Shown here: positions 1 through 8,575 of the stretch, in pieces
Layout: every line of letters starts with the position of its first letter
Position numbering within the stretch: the stretch's first letter is position 1
DNA from: Pacificoceanicola sp048553275
GTDB lineage: Bacteria > Pseudomonadota > Alphaproteobacteria > Rhodobacterales > Rhodobacteraceae
Assembly (NCBI RefSeq): GCF_048553275.1
Contig: NZ_JBLZMW010000007.1
Location: 124,001-188,000, forward strand
DNA: 64,000 nucleotides
Direction of reading: 5' to 3'
Notes under the pieces: model-generated
Database searches by the model: none
Seen by the model: the letters and a program-made list of their open reading frames with translations, nothing else
Told to the model about the DNA's origin: nothing
Position numbers and translations under genes: made by a program

Positions 1-880
1 TGTCGCAGGGCACACCATGCTCGCCCAAAGCCTCGGCCAGCCAGACGCGCAGGCGGGCATTCTCCGCCTTGCAATGCTCGGTATAGCGCGTGTCCCGCAC
101 CGCCGCTTCCGCCGCCGCAAGGGCCACGGTCGACAGGTTGAAAGGCTGCCGGATCCGGTCCAGTACAGCGATGATCTCCAGCGGCGCATAGCCCCAACCG
201 ACACGCATCCCGCCTAGCCCGTAAAGCTTTGAAAACGTGCGCGTCATGACCACGTTGTCGCGCATTTCAACCAGTTTCGCCCCGCCGTCGTAACCATCGA
301 CAAACTCGGCATAAGCGCCGTCCAGAACCAGGATCGCCTGCTCGGGGATGCCCTCTGCCAGCCGTTCGATTTCCGACAGGCCCAGCATCGTGCTGGTCGG
401 GTTCGCCGGGTTGGCGATGAAGACAAGCTTCGTACTCGCATTACAGGCCGCGAGGATCGAATCCACGTCGACAACGCGCTCCTGCTCCGGCACCTTGATC
501 GGTGTCGCGCCGACCGCATGGGCCATGATCTTGTACATGGAAAACCCGTGTTCGGTGTAGATCACCTCGTCGCCCGGGCCGGCGTAGGCCTGCGCGAGCA
601 TATGCAGCACCTCATCCGAGCCAACACCGCAGATGATCCGCTCCGCCTTCAGCCCATGCACCTCGGCAATTGCGGCGCGCAGCTCGGCGTGGTCGGTCGA
701 GGGGTAGCGATGCACCTCATGCGCGGCGCGGACGATGGCGTCCTTGACCGCGTCGCTCGGCCCGAACGGGTTTTCGTTTGAGCTCAGCTTGATGATGTTC
801 GTCATACCGTCGATGCGGGATTTTCCCCCGACATACGGCGAGATTTCCATGATACCCGGCTGCGGTTCGATCTTGGACAT
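1..880 (-). CDS. hisC: Histidinol-phosphate aminotransferase, 3' end cut by the window edge
   Basis: PLP-dependent class I/II aminotransferase that converts imidazole-acetol phosphate and glutamate to histidinol phosphate in histidine synthesis. The reading frame runs from ATG at 880 and leaves the window at base 1, so about 293 residues are visible of the usual 360-370. The substrate-loop motif SSNENPFGPS is near residue 33 and the PLP-lysine motif TRTFSKLYGLGGMRVGW is present. The start is supported by GGAGG six bases upstream. It lies 76 bp downstream of pncB on the same strand. HisC-like enzymes can also serve phenylalanine or tyrosine synthesis, and no other his gene is visible. Confidence 0.85.
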   Translation of the reverse strand, partial: MSKIEPQPGIMEISPYVGGKSRIDGMTNIIKLSSNENPFGPSDAVKDAIVRAAHEVHRYPSTDHAELRAAIAEVHGLKAERIICGVGSDEVLHMLAQAYAGPGDEVIYTEHGFSMYKIMAHAVGATPIKVPEQERVVDVDSILAACNASTKLVFIANPANPTSTMLGLSEIERLAEGIPEQAILVLDGAYAEFVDGYDGGAKLVEMRDNVVMTRTFSKLYGLGGMRVGWGYAPLEIIAVLDRIRQPFNLSTVALAAAEAAVRDTRYTEHCKAENARLRVWLAEALGEHGVPCD

Positions 881-956
881 GGGTGCCTCCTTGCGGAAAT
901 CTGCTTAACCGCGTGTTGCCGCCAAGAAAAGCGTGAAACGCCCCTGCGCCAAGGCT

Positions 957-2246
957 CTAGACGATAACCTCTTGCGCTTGTTGCCGACCGACGCCGAAGA
1001 CCCGCTTGTAGCGCGCGATTTCGCCCTCCGGTCCCATCGCCTTGTTCGGATTATCAGACAGCTTTACCGTTGGGTTGCCATCCGCGCTGATCGCCTTGCA
1101 GACCAGCGAGAAGGGCGCCAGCCCGTCGTTCGGCGCGAGGCCGCGAAAATCGTTGGTCAGCAAAGTGCCCCAACCAAAGGAAACCCGGACGCGCCCGTTG
1201 AACTGGCGGTAAAGCTCAAGGATCTTGGTCTCGTCGAGGCCATCGGAGAAGATCACCAGCTTCCTGGTCGGATCCTCCCCCCGTGCCTGCCACCAGCGGA
1301 TCGCGGTTTCGGCGCCCGCCGCGGGATCGCCGCTGTCGATGCGGATTCCGGTCCAACCGGCAAGCCAGTCGGGCGCCTTCTCAAGAAAGCCCTCGGTGCC
1401 GTAGGTGTCGGGCAGAATGATACGCAGGTTGCCATCATGCTCTTCGTGCCAATCGGCCAGAACCGCATAGGGTGCCTGCGCCAGAGCCGTGTCGTCCTTT
1501 GCCAAGGCGGCGTAAACCATGGGCAGTTCATGGGCATTGGTGCCAATCGCTTCGAGGTCGCGATTCTTGGCGATCAGGCAGTTGGACGTGCCGACAAAAC
1601 TGCTGCCCAGCCCTTCCAGCATGGCCTGAACGCACCAGTCCTGCCAGAGGAAAGAGTGTCGCCGACGGGTGCCAAAATCAGCAATGCGGACTCCCGGCTC
1701 GCTGCGCAGATGTTCGACTTTTTCCCACAGCTTGGTCATGGCGCGGGCATAAAGCACCTGGATTTCGAACCGGCCCATAGTGTTGAGCACGGCGCGGCCA
1801 CGCAGCTCCATCAACACGGCAAGCGCGGGAATCTCCCAAAGCATGACTTCGGGCCATTTGCCTTCGAAGGTCAGCTCGTACTGATCTCCGACCCGCTCAA
1901 GATGATAGGCCGGCAATTGCAGATTTTCGAACCAGCCCATGAACTCGGGCGTAAACATCTGGCGCTTGCCGTAAAAGGTGTTCCCGCGCAGCCAAGTGCT
2001 TTCGCCGCGTGTGAGACGCAGGCTGCGGATATGATCAAGCTGCTCGCGCAATTCGCCTTCGTCGATCAGCTTGGCCAGCGGCACCTGTGTCGAGCGGTTG
2101 ATCAGGCTGAAGGTCACTTGCGTGTCGCGCCGGTTCCGGAAGACCGACTGACACATCAGAAGCTTGTAAAAATCCGTATCGATCAGCGACCGGACGATCG
2201 GATCGATTTTCCATTTGTGGTTCCAGACGCGGGTGGCGATGTCCAA
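957..2246 (-). CDS. pncB: Nicotinate phosphoribosyltransferase
   Basis: Converts nicotinate, PRPP and ATP to nicotinate mononucleotide, the entry step of Preiss-Handler NAD salvage; cytoplasmic. The 429 residues match the family length. The N-terminal DTDFYKLLM motif (residues 24-32), the GTSN motif near 219 and the conserved histidine of GTNAHELP (H239), the site expected to be phosphorylated during catalysis, are visible. The start codon is TTG at 2246; related proteins begin with the same MDIATRV-type sequence, and AGAGG lies 9 bases upstream. Its first 64 bases overlap the 3' end of the kinase gene, which suggests translational coupling. Third gene of the pncA-kinase-pncB unit. Confidence 0.93.
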   Translation of the reverse strand: MDIATRVWNHKWKIDPIVRSLIDTDFYKLLMCQSVFRNRRDTQVTFSLINRSTQVPLAKLIDEGELREQLDHIRSLRLTRGESTWLRGNTFYGKRQMFTPEFMGWFENLQLPAYHLERVGDQYELTFEGKWPEVMLWEIPALAVLMELRGRAVLNTMGRFEIQVLYARAMTKLWEKVEHLRSEPGVRIADFGTRRRHSFLWQDWCVQAMLEGLGSSFVGTSNCLIAKNRDLEAIGTNAHELPMVYAALAKDDTALAQAPYAVLADWHEEHDGNLRIILPDTYGTEGFLEKAPDWLAGWTGIRIDSGDPAAGAETAIRWWQARGEDPTRKLVIFSDGLDETKILELYRQFNGRVRVSFGWGTLLTNDFRGLAPNDGLAPFSLVCKAISADGNPTVKLSDNPNKAMGPEGEIARYKRVFGVGRQQAQEVIV

Positions 2247-4537
2247 GTCTCTGTCCCTCTTGCGGCATTTTGCCGTGATACGCCAGTTTCCGCCCTGGTT
2301 GAAAGGGGTTTCTCCCCGCGCTCTGCCCGCCCCAAAGCCGCAATCAAATCCTTTCGGCGCAGTGGCTTCGGCACAAAGTCGTCCATGCCCGCAGCGGCGC
2401 AGGCCTCCCTGTCACTTTCGAAAGCATTGGCGGTCAACGCGGCAATATGCGGCTGAGGAATGTCCATGTCGCGAATGAGCCGGGTTGCCGCAATCCCGTC
2501 GAGCTCAGGCATCGACATATCCATGAAGATCACGTCTGGACGGCAGTCGAGCACCATTTCAACGGCTTCACGGCCATTGACCGCCTCCATCAATTCCACC
2601 GGCTGATCTTTCAGGCAGCGTTTTACCAAGAGTCGGTTGGTCGCGTTGTCCTCGGCCAGCAGAACGCGCATCGGCCGGGTCAGCCGCTCGACAGACCGGC
2701 TGGGCTTCGCCTCTGGCAGCGTGTCTTTCGGACCCGGCGGCTCAAGCGCAATCGCGACCTCAAAGATCGACCCTTCCAGATCCGGCGTCGAGAGAAGGCG
2801 AATGTCGCCGCCCATACGCTGCGCCAGTTTCTGCGAGATCGGCAGACCAAGCCCAGTGCCGCCGAAGCGCCGGGTGGTCGCCGCGTCAGCCTGTTGGAAC
2901 TCCCCAAAAATATGCTCCGCGCGGTCCTGTGGAACACCGACACCGCTATCGCGGACCTCCACCCTAAGCGTCCAGCCGTCAGGAGTTTCTTCCGCAGATG
3001 CCAGCACTGTTACCCCGCCGGAAACGGTAAATTTTATCGCGTTGCCGATGAGATTGATAAGGATTTGGCGAAGGCGACTGCCGTCAAAAACAGCCAGCCC
3101 GGGCAACGATCCGTCTGTGCGCACGTCGAGATACAAACCCTTGTCACGGGCCATGGTCCGGAGCAGTCTCGCGGCATCTTCGATCAGCTGCGCAGGGGCA
3201 TTCGGTCTTTTTTCGATCTGGACCTTATCCGCTTCGAGCCGAGAGTAATCCAGAACGTCATTGATAATCGCCAGGAGCGAGATCGACGCGCTTTGGATCG
3301 TGCTGACATATTCATTGTGTTCGGGGCCCAGATCGTTGGACGCAAGCAAGTCTGCCATCCCGACAATGGCGTTCAACGGCGTCCGCATTTCATGGCTCAT
3401 GGTGGCGAGAAATGCGGATTTCGCCCGCACGCCATCCTCTGCCTGCAACCGCGCTTCGGCCATTTCCCGTTCATGCCGCACCAGCTCAGTCACGTCTCGC
3501 TCGATGGAAATCAAGGTTTCGACCTTACCTTGCGGCCCGTAAATCGGAACACGGTTCACATCGACCCAGAACTTTCGCCCGCTCTTGGAGTAGTTAAGAA
3601 TGCGCGCCTTGCAGTTTGGCTCTCGCAGCAGTTCGGCCAGGGCTTCCGAGCCGGCGCTGTTGGCGCTGCCCGGTCCGGACAAGAACTCCCAGGGTTTCCG
3701 GCCCAGCACTTCTTCGCGCGTGTATCCGGTCAGCTTGACAAAGGCTTCGTTGACCCAGGAGATCGTCATGTCCGGTTCAAACAGGATCACGCTATCATTG
3801 GCTTCGCTGGCCACGAGCGACAGCTTTCGCATGTCCCGCTCTCGCTCCGCGATCTCGGTATTCAACTCGTTCAACCGTTCGGCGCTTTCGAGCAGTGCCT
3901 TTTCGTTCAGCATTCGCCGCTTGAACGTTCGGACAGAGACGCCGATGAAATTCTGGGTCAGATAGGTAAGAAGGGCGACCTCCACCACATGCGTGATCAA
4001 ACGGTGCCCTGTCTCCCCGGGTGAGTTCGATTCGAACCAGACGAAGGCAACGGCGCAGATCCCGTATATGGTGAGTTTCAGGATTGTGCACGGCGGATGG
4101 TGGGTGAGCGCATAGCCCGCATTCACCGCCGCCGCCATGAGGAAACACAAGGCAACAAGCTCAGCCTCGTGGTTGGGTGCCGTGGCGATCCCGAGCGCGA
4201 CGCAGCCAACAATCGTGAGCGCCTGAACCGCCCCGCCAATCGTTGTCCAGGCCATGAGGCGCCCAAGCGCTACGCCGCGCTGCCGTGCCCGCAGAGCGGC
4301 GCGTAGCAGCACTATCTCGACCCCCTCCCCGAAGTTGGCGAGAATGAACGCCGCAATCGCCACATCAATTGAAACGAAAAAACCAAGATAGGCCGATCCG
4401 ATCAATGTCGCGACCTGGCGTTGCCAGAAATACCGAATCCGTCCGCTGACAAAGCGATCAAAGAGCACGCCACGGCCATAGCGCGCCTGAAAGGCGGCAT
4501 CGCTGGAAATTTGCTCGGACCGTGGTTCGGCAGACAT
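2183..4537 (-). CDS. Hybrid sensor histidine kinase/response regulator with PAS domain
   Basis: Membrane-bound sensor kinase of 784 residues. Order of parts: five or so hydrophobic segments (about 40-195), a short coiled coil (205-240), one PAS domain (about 243-355), HisKA with SHEMRTP (H382), HATPase with the N-box LINLIGNAIKF (about 493-503) and the G-boxes DSGVGVP and GTGLGLPIS, then a C-terminal receiver domain (624-735) with phospho-acceptor D673 and K724. There is no Hpt domain and no separate response regulator nearby. It sits between pncA (72 bp upstream) and pncB (64 bp overlap), so it is probably co-transcribed with NAD salvage genes. The signal is unknown. The last 50 residues are low complexity and partly share DNA with pncB. 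Confidence 0.9.
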   Translation of the reverse strand: MSAEPRSEQISSDAAFQARYGRGVLFDRFVSGRIRYFWQRQVATLIGSAYLGFFVSIDVAIAAFILANFGEGVEIVLLRAALRARQRGVALGRLMAWTTIGGAVQALTIVGCVALGIATAPNHEAELVALCFLMAAAVNAGYALTHHPPCTILKLTIYGICAVAFVWFESNSPGETGHRLITHVVEVALLTYLTQNFIGVSVRTFKRRMLNEKALLESAERLNELNTEIAERERDMRKLSLVASEANDSVILFEPDMTISWVNEAFVKLTGYTREEVLGRKPWEFLSGPGSANSAGSEALAELLREPNCKARILNYSKSGRKFWVDVNRVPIYGPQGKVETLISIERDVTELVRHEREMAEARLQAEDGVRAKSAFLATMSHEMRTPLNAIVGMADLLASNDLGPEHNEYVSTIQSASISLLAIINDVLDYSRLEADKVQIEKRPNAPAQLIEDAARLLRTMARDKGLYLDVRTDGSLPGLAVFDGSRLRQILINLIGNAIKFTVSGGVTVLASAEETPDGWTLRVEVRDSGVGVPQDRAEHIFGEFQQADAATTRRFGGTGLGLPISQKLAQRMGGDIRLLSTPDLEGSIFEVAIALEPPGPKDTLPEAKPSRSVERLTRPMRVLLAEDNATNRLLVKRCLKDQPVELMEAVNGREAVEMVLDCRPDVIFMDMSMPELDGIAATRLIRDMDIPQPHIAALTANAFESDREACAAAGMDDFVPKPLRRKDLIAALGRAERGEKPLSTRAETGVSRQNAARGTETWTSPPASGTTNGKSIRSSGR

Positions 4538-4609
4538 GGGCGGCTCGCTGATGTGTCAGCCGGGTGTAACGAGCCAAGGTTTAGAAATGGCGAATGTCCG
4601 GCGATCCCG

Positions 4610-5203
4610 TCAGGCCAGTGTCACCCCCGCCTGCCGCATGCCGTCCTGCGCGGCCACAAGGCTTCCGTCCATGTCGATGGCGCGGCATAGGTTTTGTCGG
4701 ACGCTCACCTCGAATCCGAGGTTTGCTGCGTCAACTGCCGAAAAATTAACACAAAAATCTGTAGCAAGCCCGACCATGACCAGCTCGGCAATGCCCCGTG
4801 TGCGCAAGTAGCCTTCGAGCCCTGTCGGGGTTTCATGATCATTCTCAAAGAAGGCCGAATAGCTGTCGATCTCCGGGCGGAAGCCCTTGCGAATGATCAG
4901 ATCGGCGCGATCGGCTTCCAGTTCCATGTGGAAATTCGCACCGGTCGACCCCTGCACGCAGTGATCGGGCCAGAGCACCTGCGGGCCGTAGGGCATATCG
5001 GTCAAGCTATACGGCGCCGCGCCCGGGTGCTGCGACGCAAAGGACGAATGCCCCGCCGGGTGCCAGTCCTGCGTCAGGATCACCGCATCGAACTCGGCCA
5101 TCAGGGCATTGATCGGCTGCACGATCTCGTCTCCGCCCGCCACCGCAAGCGCCCCACCGGGGCAGAAATCGTTCTGGACGTCGATGACAATCAATGCACG
5201 CAT
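4610..5203 (-). CDS. pncA: Nicotinamidase (pyrazinamidase)
   Basis: Isochorismatase-fold hydrolase that deamidates nicotinamide to nicotinate for NAD salvage. In the 197 residues the catalytic triad is visible as D8, K106 and C151 (in GLATDFCV), and the metal site as D46, H48 and H52 of the QDWHPAGH motif. Start chosen at ATG 5203 because AGGAGAG lies just upstream and the VIDVQNDF motif should fall at the very N-terminus; the frame stays open further upstream without family similarity. First gene of the unit with the hybrid kinase and pncB. Divergent from trhO with 115 bp between the starts. Confidence 0.93.
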   Translation of the reverse strand: MRALIVIDVQNDFCPGGALAVAGGDEIVQPINALMAEFDAVILTQDWHPAGHSSFASQHPGAAPYSLTDMPYGPQVLWPDHCVQGSTGANFHMELEADRADLIIRKGFRPEIDSYSAFFENDHETPTGLEGYLRTRGIAELVMVGLATDFCVNFSAVDAANLGFEVSVRQNLCRAIDMDGSLVAAQDGMRQAGVTLA

Positions 5204-5318
5204 TTCCGCTCTCCTGATGGTGTTGGCGCGATGGTAGGACGGCGCCCGGCAGGCTTCAACTGGAATGCGGCATCTGTTCCGCTTGGCGCAGGCGCGCGAT
5301 AGGCGTATGAGGCGGGCC

Positions 5319-6248
5319 ATGTTTACTGTCTGCGCCCTCTATCACTTCACCCGGTTTCCCGATCACACCGCGCTGCGTGCGCCTTTGCTGGACCTGTGCC
5401 GCCGCGAGGAGATTACCGGCACGCTGCTTCTGGCCGCGGAAGGGATAAACGGCACCGTGGCCGGTCCGGCGGCGGGGATTGAAACCTTGCTTCGCCATAT
5501 CAAAGGCTTGCCCGGCTGCAGCGACATTGAGTGGAAGCTGTCGACCGCCACCGAGCGCCCTTTCGCCCGCATGAAGGTGCGGCTGAAGAAGGAGATCGTG
5601 ACCATGGGCCAGCCGGACGTTGATCCGCTGGCAAAGGTCGGCCACTACGTCGAGCCCGCCGCCTGGAACGCGCTGATCCGCTCGCCTGATGTGGCGCTGA
5701 TCGACACGCGCAACGATTACGAAGTGGCCATCGGCACTTTCGAAGGCGCGATCGATCCGCAGACGGACACCTTCCGCGATTTTCCAGCATGGTGGGAGGC
5801 CAACAAGGACCGGTTTCACAACAAGCGTGTCGCGATGTTCTGCACCGGTGGCATTCGCTGCGAAAAGTCGACGAATTACCTTCTGGGTCAAGGCGTTGAA
5901 GAGGTCTATCACCTCAAGGGTGGCATCCTGAAGTACCTTGAAGAGGTGCCACAGCAGGACAGCGCATGGCAGGGTGAATGCTTTGTCTTCGACGGGCGTG
6001 TCTCAGTCGGGCACGGGCTGACAGAGGGGCCGCACAGGCTCTGTCATGCCTGCCGTCGCCCAATCCTGCCCGAAGACATGGAGCGCCCGGAATATGAGCA
6101 CGGCGTGTCCTGTCACCTGTGCGCAGAGGAAACCTCCGAAGAGGACAAGGCGCGGTTTCGCGAGCGACAAAAGCAGATCGCGCTTGCGAAGGCCCGGGGC
6201 GAGCGCCATCTGCACGCGGACGTCGAGGACTACCCGACCGAACTTTGA
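5319..6248 (+). CDS. trhO: tRNA uridine(34) hydroxylase (rhodanese-fold, YceA/TrhO family)
   Basis: Oxygen-dependent hydroxylation of U34 in tRNA to 5-hydroxyuridine, the first step to cmo5U/mo5U. The 309 residues hold an N-terminal ferredoxin-like domain (1-95), a rhodanese domain with the active-site loop CTGGIRCE (about 175-182), and a cysteine-rich tail with two CxxC pairs (LCHACRRP and SCHLCAEE). The start at ATG 5319 gives the usual MFTVCALYHFTRF N-terminus; ATG 5307 is possible. Convergent with the MFS gene, whose stop is 9 bp away. Confidence 0.9.
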   Translation: MFTVCALYHFTRFPDHTALRAPLLDLCRREEITGTLLLAAEGINGTVAGPAAGIETLLRHIKGLPGCSDIEWKLSTATERPFARMKVRLKKEIVTMGQPDVDPLAKVGHYVEPAAWNALIRSPDVALIDTRNDYEVAIGTFEGAIDPQTDTFRDFPAWWEANKDRFHNKRVAMFCTGGIRCEKSTNYLLGQGVEEVYHLKGGILKYLEEVPQQDSAWQGECFVFDGRVSVGHGLTEGPHRLCHACRRPILPEDMERPEYEHGVSCHLCAEETSEEDKARFRERQKQIALAKARGERHLHADVEDYPTEL

Positions 6249-6257
6249 CGCCCGTCC

Positions 6258-7478
6258 TCAGGCCGCGACAAGCCCGCCACGTGCCCGGTTTCCACGCATC
6301 AGGATCACCACCATGATCGCGACATTGAGCGCATTCCAGGCGATGCCGTTGATGAAGGCCCACTGATAATTTCCGGTCCAATCGTAGATTGCACCAGACA
6401 GCCAGCCGCCCAGCGCCATCCCGAGGATCGTCATCATCATCACAAAGCCGACCCGCGCGCCGGCCTCCCGCGCAGGCAAGTACTCGCGCACGATCACCGC
6501 ATAGCTTGGCACGATACCGCCCTGGCTCAGACCAAAGATCAGGCTGACCGTATACAGGCTGACCAGCCCCCCGGCAGGCAAATAGAGGAACAAGGCGATG
6601 GTTTGCAGCATCGAGCCGATCAGGAGTGTCCGAACGCCGCCGAGCCTGTCGGACAGCGCCCCCGAAATCAGCCGCGAGACCACGCCGCCGAGCAGCATCA
6701 GCGAGAGCATCTCCGCCCCCACCGCCGCGCCAAATCCCATATCGACGCAAAGCGCCACGATGTGGACCTGCGGCATGGCCATGGCTACGCAGCAACCGAT
6801 CCCGGCCAGGCCGAGCATCCATTGCAGCTGGCGCGGTGTGAAGCCGGTGCTGGCGGCACGCCCCTGCGATGCAGCATCCGTCTGCAAGAGCAGATCCGCG
6901 GGCACGCGCCTGCGCAGCAATTGCGCCAGCGGCAGCAGCGCAACCACCGTAATCACCGCGAGCGCCGAGTACGCCCAGCGCCAGCCCGCATCCGCCGCCA
7001 GATAGCTCAGCAACGGCGGCCAAACCGCGCCCGAGACATAATTGCCCGACGCGGCGATGGCGACGGCGATACCCCGGCGCTTTTGAAACCATTGCGAAAT
7101 ATCCGCGATCAACGGGCCGAAACAGGAGGCCGTGCCAAAGCCTATCGCCAATTGCACCAACGCAAGAACCCAAATGGACGGCGCGAGTGCGGCAAGCGCA
7201 TAGCCCGCCGCGATCAAGATCCCCGCCGCGGTCAGCGCCGTGGTCACGCCAAACCGGTCGACAATCCGCCCGATTGCAAAGTTACCGATCGCAAATCCGA
7301 TCATTGTGGTGACATAGGGCATGGACGCCAGTGCGCGGCTCGCGCCGAATTCTGTTTGAACCTCGGGCATCACCACGGTGATGACCCACATCCCAACGTT
7401 GCCGACTACGGCGATCAACAACGTGATGCCGAGACGAAGCCAAGAATAGCGGGAGTCGAGCAGAGATTCGGAATTCAT
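6258..7478 (-). CDS. MFS transporter
   Basis: Major facilitator superfamily membrane protein of 406 residues with about 12 hydrophobic helices. Family signs are the loop 2-3 motif GRIVDRFGV and its counterpart GALSDRLGGVR in the second half, as expected for two six-helix bundles. The protein begins MNSESLLDSRYSWLRLG and ends in a short basic tail. Substrate cannot be read from sequence; the overall look is that of the monocarboxylate/oxalate-formate type MFS proteins. Divergent from the aldose epimerase gene with 65 bp between them, so the two may share a control region, but a common substrate is only a guess. Confidence 0.85.
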   Translation of the reverse strand: MNSESLLDSRYSWLRLGITLLIAVVGNVGMWVITVVMPEVQTEFGASRALASMPYVTTMIGFAIGNFAIGRIVDRFGVTTALTAAGILIAAGYALAALAPSIWVLALVQLAIGFGTASCFGPLIADISQWFQKRRGIAVAIAASGNYVSGAVWPPLLSYLAADAGWRWAYSALAVITVVALLPLAQLLRRRVPADLLLQTDAASQGRAASTGFTPRQLQWMLGLAGIGCCVAMAMPQVHIVALCVDMGFGAAVGAEMLSLMLLGGVVSRLISGALSDRLGGVRTLLIGSMLQTIALFLYLPAGGLVSLYTVSLIFGLSQGGIVPSYAVIVREYLPAREAGARVGFVMMMTILGMALGGWLSGAIYDWTGNYQWAFINGIAWNALNVAIMVVILMRGNRARGGLVAA

Positions 7479-7543
7479 GGCTGGACACTATGCCGCGTCG
7501 TGCCGCACTGATAGGTCCAAACTCACGACTTCGGGAGACCCAG

Positions 7544-8497
7544 ATGAGCGATACGATCCAGACACACACCCTGCGCGATGGCGAAACCGAGGTCACGGTG
7601 CTGTCCATGGGCTGCGTCATTCAGGATTGGACGGTCGGCGGACGGCGGGTGATCCTCGGATACCAGGACATCGAGGATTATCGGGGAAACCCGGCGTCGA
7701 TGGCGATCACCGTAGGCCGCGTCGCGAACCGCACGGCGCAATGTCAATTCGAGATGGACGGAGAGACCTACACGCTGGCCAGCCGTGGCGGTCCGCACCA
7801 CCTGCACGGCGGGCCGGGCGGAATCGGATGGCGCAACTGGACCATGGAACCCCAGGGCGAGACCGCTGTGCGGCTGACATTGCACTCACCCGATGGCGAC
7901 CAAGGCTATCCCGGGGCGGTGGATTTCGAAGTGATGTTGACGCTCGACGGACCCGCCCTGACCTGGGAGATGACTGCGACACCGGACCGAAAAACGCCGA
8001 TCAACATGGCACAGCACGTCTACTTCAACCTCGCCGGAGAGGGAACGATCCGCGAGCATAGCGTTCGGTTGAATGCGTCCCACGTCACGCCGACTGACGA
8101 GACGCTGATCCCGACCGGAGAGATCATGCCCGTCGACGGCACGCGCTATGATTTTCGCGAACCCCGTGTTCTGAGCGAGATTGACCCTGAGGGTCAGGGC
8201 TATGATTGGAATTTCGCCCTTGATGGCGGCGACGTTCCACAGGTCGAGATCGCATCTCCCGATGGCATGCGGCTGACGCTCTGGACCAACCGCAAGGGGC
8301 TGCAGTTCTACACCGGGGGCTTTCTGACCAGCCATGGCACACGCCATGCCGGCGTGCGACATGGTCCCTTTGCCGGCTTCTGCATCGAGGCGCAGGATTT
8401 CCCGAATACACTGAATACACCGGCTTTTGGCTCCATTTTCTGCACTCCCGACTCGCCCTACCACCAACGCACGACCATCCGCATCGCACGGGACTGA
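7544..8497 (+). CDS. Aldose 1-epimerase (galactose mutarotase family)
   Basis: Interconverts alpha and beta anomers of aldoses. The 317-residue beta-sandwich protein shows GRVANRT near residue 61, the conserved substrate-binding histidine in HHLHGGPGG (about 86-94), the catalytic histidine in NMAQHVYFNL (about 150), the YDWNF motif, and a catalytic glutamate in GFCIEAQDFPN near the C-terminus. Start at ATG 7544 with GGGAG upstream; an in-frame ATG 54 bases earlier lacks a ribosome site. Whether the true substrate is galactose, glucose or another sugar is not visible, so no gene symbol is given. Confidence 0.88.
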   Translation: MSDTIQTHTLRDGETEVTVLSMGCVIQDWTVGGRRVILGYQDIEDYRGNPASMAITVGRVANRTAQCQFEMDGETYTLASRGGPHHLHGGPGGIGWRNWTMEPQGETAVRLTLHSPDGDQGYPGAVDFEVMLTLDGPALTWEMTATPDRKTPINMAQHVYFNLAGEGTIREHSVRLNASHVTPTDETLIPTGEIMPVDGTRYDFREPRVLSEIDPEGQGYDWNFALDGGDVPQVEIASPDGMRLTLWTNRKGLQFYTGGFLTSHGTRHAGVRHGPFAGFCIEAQDFPNTLNTPAFGSIFCTPDSPYHQRTTIRIARD

Positions 8498-8575
8498 ACC
8501 GCGGCTCCCCTTTCAAGTCCGGCCTTGCCACCCTATGGTGCGACCTAACTGAAGTTCCCGAAAGGAGGGCCGCAC

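Noticed and set aside
933..2456. Plus-strand open frame of 507 codons
   Set aside because: Antisense shadow of pncB and the kinase 3' end; no family similarity and arises from high-GC codon use.
2447..4024. Plus-strand open frame of 525 codons
   Set aside because: Antisense to the hybrid histidine kinase, whose domains are unmistakable.
4021..4040. GAGTTCGATTCGAACCAG, resembling a tRNA T-arm on the minus strand
   Set aside because: It lies within the kinase membrane region and no acceptor or anticodon stem can be built around it.
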